DNA of 18,580 nucleotides from BQJD01 sp965652415 (GTDB lineage Bacteria > Pseudomonadota > Gammaproteobacteria > Arenicellales > CAJQKF01), in contig CBFGVH010000064.1 of assembly GCA_965652415.1 (NCBI GenBank), positions 1 to 18,580 on the forward strand, in the 5' to 3' direction. The position numbers and the translations under genes were made by a program. Below, in pieces: positions 14,837-18,580 of the stretch. Under the pieces are notes generated by a model. The model saw nothing but the letters and a program-made list of their open reading frames with translations. It made no database searches and was not told where the DNA came from. The first letter of the stretch is position 1; every line of letters begins with the position of its first letter.

Positions 14837-14868
14837 AAAAAAAACCGGCCGGAGAATGCACCGGCCGG
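14837..14868 (-). terminator. Intrinsic terminator of the ureohydrolase/PotD-like operon
   Basis: Read on the minus strand, an 8-bp all-G/C stem (CCGGCCGG twice, at 14861-14868 and 14845-14852) encloses an 8-base loop and is followed by eight T residues. It begins 62 bases after the binding-protein stop codon. This is a textbook Rho-independent terminator. Confidence 0.9.
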
Positions 14869-14930
14869 GATCCAAGCACGGGACGTCCCGTCCCGCCAGT
14901 AGTCGCGCGCTCAGGCGCGGCGAAGCGCCA

Positions 14931-16079
14931 TCACGCGTTGACGAACTTGTTGCGGAACTCCGTGCGCACATCGGCGTACCACTGCGGTTCGCGCGGCCAG
15001 GGCCAGAGCTTCGACAGCGCGTCGCCCGGATAGGCCTCCGAAAAGTTCGTCCGATACTGCTCGCCCGCATGCGCATCGGCGCCGATCACCGCCGAGTTGT
15101 AGCCGTGATGATCGATGCCCATGCCGGCGAACTCGGGCCGGTAGAAGTAGTTGATGAACTCGTAGACCTGGTCCACGTTCTCGGCCGCGGCCGACAACGA
15201 CATGCCGTCCACCCAGGCCAGGGCGCCTTCCGACGGCGCCTGGTAGTGCACCGGCTCGCCTTGCGACTTGAGCACCAGCGGCGGTCCGTCCCAGGTCTGA
15301 CCCACCACGACCCCGTCATGGAGAAATCCGTTCTTCTGGCTGTCGGCATCGTTCCAGAACAGCTTGATCTGCTTCTTGTTGGCGATGCAGAAGTCCGTCA
15401 CGACGTTCCAGGTCTTGCGCATGGTCTGCTCGTCCTCGTAGGCGCGCTTCATGTCACCCGGCTCGAGCGCCCCCGTGGTTTCAAGGTAAAGACCGGCGCC
15501 GAGCATGCCCGAATGCGGCCGGATCATCGCCTTGCCCTCGACGTCGCTCTGCCAGACATTGCCGTAGCTCGGCACGCCGCCGGGCGGCGTGTACAAGTCG
15601 ATGCGCCAGGCGATCGCCTCGGTACCCCATACACTGGGCAGCCAGTGGGAACCCTTGCCGTGGAAATTCCACTCCTCGTCGCCGACTTTCAGCATCGCGG
15701 GGTTGACGTTGTCGAGCGTGGTCAGGCGTGACATGTCGAAGGGTTGCAGCAGGTCCAGTTCGATCCATTGAAGCGAGCGCATGTTGGTCGGACTGCACAG
15801 GTCGATGCCGCGTCCCTTGGTGGATTTCATCTTGTTGATGATTTCCTCGTTCGATCCGATGCCGGTGTAGTTGACGCGGATCCCGGTGTCGGCGCGGAAC
15901 TTCTCCAGCATCTGTTCGGAAAAGTAATCCGACCACATGAGGACGTTCACTTCACCCGACGAGGCGAGCACCCGCCTGTCGACGACCCACGGACCCGTCG
16001 CCAGGGCGCCCGCGGCGGCGATGCCCTTGAGAACGCCGCGGCGCGACATGCGTGCGCTGCGGACATCAGGCTTGTTCAT
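14931..16079 (-). CDS. Tat-exported PotD-like ABC transporter substrate-binding protein
   Basis: The 382-residue protein begins with a twin-arginine signal (SRRGVLKG at 12-19, then a mild hydrophobic stretch, cleavage probably after VLA near 39). The mature part is a spermidine/putrescine-type binding protein. By eye, it keeps polyamine-pocket residues of E. coli PotD: W49-x-D51-Y52, W263 in QTWDG, and W289-x-D291. The region matching PotD D168/E171 reads RPHSGM instead, so one amine-binding acidic pair appears lost and the ligand may differ. ATG 16079 has GGAGGAG (16087-16093) seven bases away. It follows the ureohydrolase by 55 bp, but no permease or ATPase gene is nearby, so it must share transport components encoded elsewhere. 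Confidence 0.88.
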   Translation of the reverse strand: MNKPDVRSARMSRRGVLKGIAAAGALATGPWVVDRRVLASSGEVNVLMWSDYFSEQMLEKFRADTGIRVNYTGIGSNEEIINKMKSTKGRGIDLCSPTNMRSLQWIELDLLQPFDMSRLTTLDNVNPAMLKVGDEEWNFHGKGSHWLPSVWGTEAIAWRIDLYTPPGGVPSYGNVWQSDVEGKAMIRPHSGMLGAGLYLETTGALEPGDMKRAYEDEQTMRKTWNVVTDFCIANKKQIKLFWNDADSQKNGFLHDGVVVGQTWDGPPLVLKSQGEPVHYQAPSEGALAWVDGMSLSAAAENVDQVYEFINYFYRPEFAGMGIDHHGYNSAVIGADAHAGEQYRTNFSEAYPGDALSKLWPWPREPQWYADVRTEFRNKFVNA

Positions 16080-16134
16080 CGATGGACTCCTCCAGGTTGA
16101 TTGTTGTAAGACGACTCGGCGCGCCCGGGCGGCG

Positions 16135-17130
16135 TCAGCGCCCCGGTGCGCCGCTTCGCGCTGCCTTGCCGGCCGCGACCCGCTCGGCCAGAAGGCACAG
16201 AATCTCGAACATCATGGTGACGGCGACGTGTGCGGTGTTGCCGCTCGGGTCGAACGGCGGCGAGACCTCCACGACGTCGGCCCCGACGAGGTCGAGACCG
16301 GCCAGGCCGCGAATCAGGCGCTGGGCGTCGTAGGTGGTGAGGCCGCCGATCTCCGGGGTGCCGGTTCCCGGTGCGTACACGGGATCGAGCGCGTCGACGT
16401 CGAAGCTGACGTATACGGGACCGCCGCCGGCCACGCGCCGAGCCTCGGCGATCACGGCGTCTACGCCGAGGTCCATGTACTCCTCGATCTCGATGACCCG
16501 AATGCCCTGCGCAAGCCCCCACTCCTTGTCGCCGGCCGAGTACAACGCGCCGCGAATGCCGATTTGAACCGTGCGGCGCGGGTCCAGCAGTCCTTCCTCG
16601 ATGGCCCGCCTGAACGGCGTACCGTGGGTATAGCGCGATTCGCCGAAATAGCGGTCCCAGGTATCGGTGTGGGCGTCGAAATGCACCATCCCCACCGGCC
16701 GGGCGCGGCACACGGCGCGCATGACCGGAAGCGTCACGAGGTGGTCGCCGCCGGCGGTCAACGGCACGATGCCGCGCTCAACCACATCCTCGTAGAACCC
16801 GACGACCCGCGCCAGCGTGTCCTCGATGTCGACCGGGTTGACCGGACAGTCGCCGAGGTCCGCGCAATTGGCGATGTGGAAGGGGCGGGTGCCGGTGACA
16901 TGGTGCACGTTGCGAACCATCGTCGACAGGTCGCGCATCTGGCGCGGACCGTGGCGCGCACCGGCCCGGTTGGTGGTACCGCCGTCCCAGGGAATGCCGA
17001 TGATGCCGATGTCCACCTCGTCGGCCTGTTCGAGGGAAAGATGAGGCAGGCGCATGAAGGTGGCGATACCGGCGAAGCGCGGCAGGACATTGCCGGACAG
17101 GGGGAGAAACGGGTTGCTGGCGCTGGACAT
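16135..17130 (-). CDS. Ureohydrolase: agmatinase / guanidinobutyrase family
   Basis: This 331-residue Mn-dependent hydrolase releases urea from a guanidino compound. The full metal set is present: H130 (GGDH), D152, H154, D156 (FDAHTD) and D244, D246 (SFDVDALDP). The N-terminal segment PLSGNVLPRFAGIATFMRLP and the THGTPFRRA stretch resemble guanidinobutyrase and guanidinopropionase of Pseudomonas more than E. coli SpeB. Agmatine, 4-guanidinobutyrate, 3-guanidinopropionate or another guanidine remain possible. The frame is open to a GTG at 17202, but that start would sit in the A+T-rich promoter region; ATG 17130 matches the family start better, though its ribosome binding site is weak. It is divergent from a LysR gene and upstream of a PotD-like gene. 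Confidence 0.9.
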   Translation of the reverse strand: MSSASNPFLPLSGNVLPRFAGIATFMRLPHLSLEQADEVDIGIIGIPWDGGTTNRAGARHGPRQMRDLSTMVRNVHHVTGTRPFHIANCADLGDCPVNPVDIEDTLARVVGFYEDVVERGIVPLTAGGDHLVTLPVMRAVCRARPVGMVHFDAHTDTWDRYFGESRYTHGTPFRRAIEEGLLDPRRTVQIGIRGALYSAGDKEWGLAQGIRVIEIEEYMDLGVDAVIAEARRVAGGGPVYVSFDVDALDPVYAPGTGTPEIGGLTTYDAQRLIRGLAGLDLVGADVVEVSPPFDPSGNTAHVAVTMMFEILCLLAERVAAGKAARSGAPGR

Positions 17131-17204
17131 GTCGTGCTCGATGATCTCTCCAAACTCGCCGACGGCCGGGTCGGCCGGACAGGGATGATTCAAGCACGTC
17201 ACGC

Positions 17205-17262
17205 TTTCGTCTATAAATATCGTATTATCAATCCTTACATCGAGTTTTATTTACGTTTTGGC
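17205..17262. promoter_or_regulatory. Divergent A+T-rich promoter region between ureohydrolase and LysR genes
   Basis: This short tract is markedly A+T-rich beside coding DNA of high G+C. It holds several -10-like hexamers, including TATTAT (17223-17228) rightward and GATAAT (17224-17229) leftward, and an inverted repeat ATAA-N8-TTAT at 17213-17228. The repeat resembles a LysR box, but its T and A are 12, not 11, bases apart. No good -35 is seen in either direction, as expected for regulator-dependent promoters. Confidence 0.5.
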
Positions 17263-17270
17263 GACGGGCG

Positions 17271-18242
17271 ATGCAACGCGCGATAAGGGACGTGGACCTT
17301 CGACTGCTGCGGGTCTTCAAGACCGTGGTGGAGTGCGGCGGGTTCTCGGCCGCCGAAACCGAGCTCAATATCCAGCGGTCCACCATCAGTACCCACATGG
17401 CGGACCTGGAGACGCGGTTAGGCTGCAGGCTGTGCCGCCGGGGGCGCGCCGGGTTCGCGCTCACTGAAAGCGGTCGTACCGTGTACGACGCCACCATCCG
17501 CCTTTTCGCCTCGATCGACCAGTTCGCCGAGCACGTCGGCAGCGCCGCCGGCCAACTCTCGGGCCACGTCGACATCGGCGTCGTCGACAACACGGTCACA
17601 GATCCCGGCGCGGGGATCATCGACGCGCTCAGGGACATCAAGGAGAAGGCGCCAATGCTGCAGCTTCACCTGCACGTGGCGTCACCGACCGAGATCGAAC
17701 GCGAACTCCTCGATGGCCGGCTGCACGTCGGAATCGCACCTCGGATGCATCCCCTGCCCGGCCTCGAATACGTCTCGCTGTACCGGGAACGCAACGCGCT
17801 GTACTGCGGCCGCGCGCATGGCCTGTTCGCCGATGCGTCCGGGGACGAGTCGCTGGAGCGAGTCCTCGCCTCGGACTACGTCGCGCGCGGCTACGAGGGG
17901 GGCGTGGAAGTGAGCGCCCGCCACCTGCCGTTCAAGGTCAAGGGAACGGCGCGCAGCATGGAAGGGGCGGCGACGCTCATCCTGACCGGCGCATACATCG
18001 GCTACCTTCCCGAGCACTATGCATGGTACTGGGTGGAACGTGGCGAGATGCGTCACATCGGGCCCGCCGATACCGCCTTCGATATCGAGTTCTGCATCTT
18101 GACGCGACGCGGCGCGCAACCGTCGCGCGCGGCGGCATCGTTCATCGACTCCCTCGGCGCATTCCACCGTAAACGCCGTGCCGCCGGGGTCCTCGAGCGA
18201 ACCAGGTCCGGGCGTCGGTCGACAATCAGAACAGGAGCCTGA
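17271..18242 (+). CDS. LysR-family transcriptional regulator
   Basis: The 323-residue protein has the LysR N-terminal winged helix-turn-helix (about 8-67): VDLRLLRVFKTVVECGGFSA, then the recognition region STISTHMADLETRLGCRL. A C-terminal effector-binding domain follows (about 95-300). It is transcribed divergently from the ureohydrolase, the usual layout of a LysR regulator and its target; in Pseudomonas the gbuA and gpuA ureohydrolases are likewise paired with LysR genes. The inducer is probably the guanidino substrate or a product, by inference. The start is ATG 17271 with a weak GACGGG upstream, consistent with low expression. The last 17 bases overlap the convergent outer-membrane gene. 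Confidence 0.92.
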   Translation: MQRAIRDVDLRLLRVFKTVVECGGFSAAETELNIQRSTISTHMADLETRLGCRLCRRGRAGFALTESGRTVYDATIRLFASIDQFAEHVGSAAGQLSGHVDIGVVDNTVTDPGAGIIDALRDIKEKAPMLQLHLHVASPTEIERELLDGRLHVGIAPRMHPLPGLEYVSLYRERNALYCGRAHGLFADASGDESLERVLASDYVARGYEGGVEVSARHLPFKVKGTARSMEGAATLILTGAYIGYLPEHYAWYWVERGEMRHIGPADTAFDIEFCILTRRGAQPSRAAASFIDSLGAFHRKRRAAGVLERTRSGRRSTIRTGA

Positions 18243-18580
18243 CGCCGGCGCCGATCACGTCCACGTCGCGGTCACCGTCGAACTGCAGCCACTCGACGTA
18301 CAGCCCGACGGGCCCCAGCCCGAATACGGCGCCGGCACCGTAGAAGTTCTCCGTATCGTCCCGGTCCACGGGTATTCCGAACAGTGAACCGGACGTCTCG
18401 CGCCGGGCGACGCCGAGCTTGCCGTAGATGCTGGAGCGGTCGAACGGCAATGCCAGCACCAGCGAACCGGTCCAGGCGTCCCAGTCGCCGTCACCCACAA
18501 CACGCGCGCGAAGGTCCTCCTCCGCCACCACCAGCGTCGCCAGCAGGCCGCCAGCGGGGGCGCGGTAATTGACATCGAGG
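18226..18580 (-). CDS. Outer-membrane beta-barrel protein, C-terminal part
   Basis: The frame is open from the right edge of the window to TGA at 18226, giving about 118 residues without the N-terminus. The sequence alternates polar and hydrophobic residues in strand-length runs: LDVNYRAPAGGLLATLVVAE, SSIYGKLGVARRE, ENFYGAGAVFGLGPVGLYVEW, VDVIGAGVRLLF. It ends in phenylalanine, the usual BamA-recognised last residue of outer-membrane proteins. It looks like the second half of a small OmpA-type or porin-family eight-stranded barrel. The exact family cannot be told from this part. The 3' end overlaps the LysR gene in convergent orientation, with no terminator between them. Confidence 0.75.
   Translation of the reverse strand, partial: LDVNYRAPAGGLLATLVVAEEDLRARVVGDGDWDAWTGSLVLALPFDRSSIYGKLGVARRETSGSLFGIPVDRDDTENFYGAGAVFGLGPVGLYVEWLQFDGDRDVDVIGAGVRLLF

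Noticed and set aside
16837..16852. Further TTGACC sequences (for example near 2516, 13312, 16838) as extra FNR-type boxes
   Set aside because: These lack the GTCAA second arm at the right spacing and lie inside coding sequence.
15937..17286. 449-codon plus-strand frame opposite the ureohydrolase
   Set aside because: It mirrors the codon structure of the metal-motif-bearing minus-strand gene, crosses the promoter region and has no known motif.
1..18580. CRISPR arrays, insertion sequences, tRNA or rRNA genes
   Set aside because: No regularly spaced repeats, transposase frames, terminal inverted repeats or tRNA-like cloverleaf sequences were seen on reading either strand.

Overview
The window is chromosomal DNA from a high-G+C bacterium, most likely a gammaproteobacterium. 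The clues are a recC start, the methylotroph/halophile-type sucrose gene order sps-spp-fruK-ams, a split glycine decarboxylase (gcvPA/gcvPB), and dense gene packing with short overlaps. No RNA genes, mobile elements, CRISPR arrays or integrase scars are visible. The taxon is inferred from gene content only.

Layout. (1) 1-2719, minus strand: an AMP/thymidine-phosphorylase family gene, a PRPP-synthetase family gene one base behind it, then the start of recC, cut by the window edge. (2) 2720-2986: a divergent intergenic region with a TATAAT hexamer facing right and a doubtful 44-codon reading frame on the minus strand. (3) 2987-8903, plus strand: sucrose-phosphate synthase with a degenerate phosphatase tail, a separate intact sucrose phosphatase, a PfkB fructokinase and amylosucrase. 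Together these can build sucrose, transfer its glucose to an alpha-glucan and recycle the fructose. (4) 8974-10036, plus strand: an isochorismatase-like hydrolase and a small exported di-haem cytochrome c with an internal duplication. (5) 10052-14716, minus strand: in transcription order a COG3199-type NAD kinase, gcvPA, gcvPB and an Hsp20 chaperone. (6) 14837-17130, minus strand: a ureohydrolase (agmatinase/guanidinobutyrase type) and a Tat-exported PotD-like binding protein, closed by a strong intrinsic terminator. (7) 17271-18242, plus strand: a LysR regulator divergent from the ureohydrolase across an A+T-rich gap. (8) 18226-18580, minus strand: the C-terminal part of an outer-membrane beta-barrel protein, whose end overlaps the end of the LysR gene.

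Functional picture. The central block suggests sucrose made as compatible solute or carbon buffer, with amylosucrase linking it to glucan. The right-hand block resembles a regulated pathway for uptake and hydrolysis of a guanidino compound, but without transport permease or ATPase genes in view. Two matching 14-bp boxes, TTGAC-N4-GTCAA, lie upstream of hsp20 and of the NAD kinase. In each case the box sits 31-32 bp from a -10-like hexamer, the geometry of a class II FNR/CRP-family activator site. This is the least expected regulatory signal in the window.
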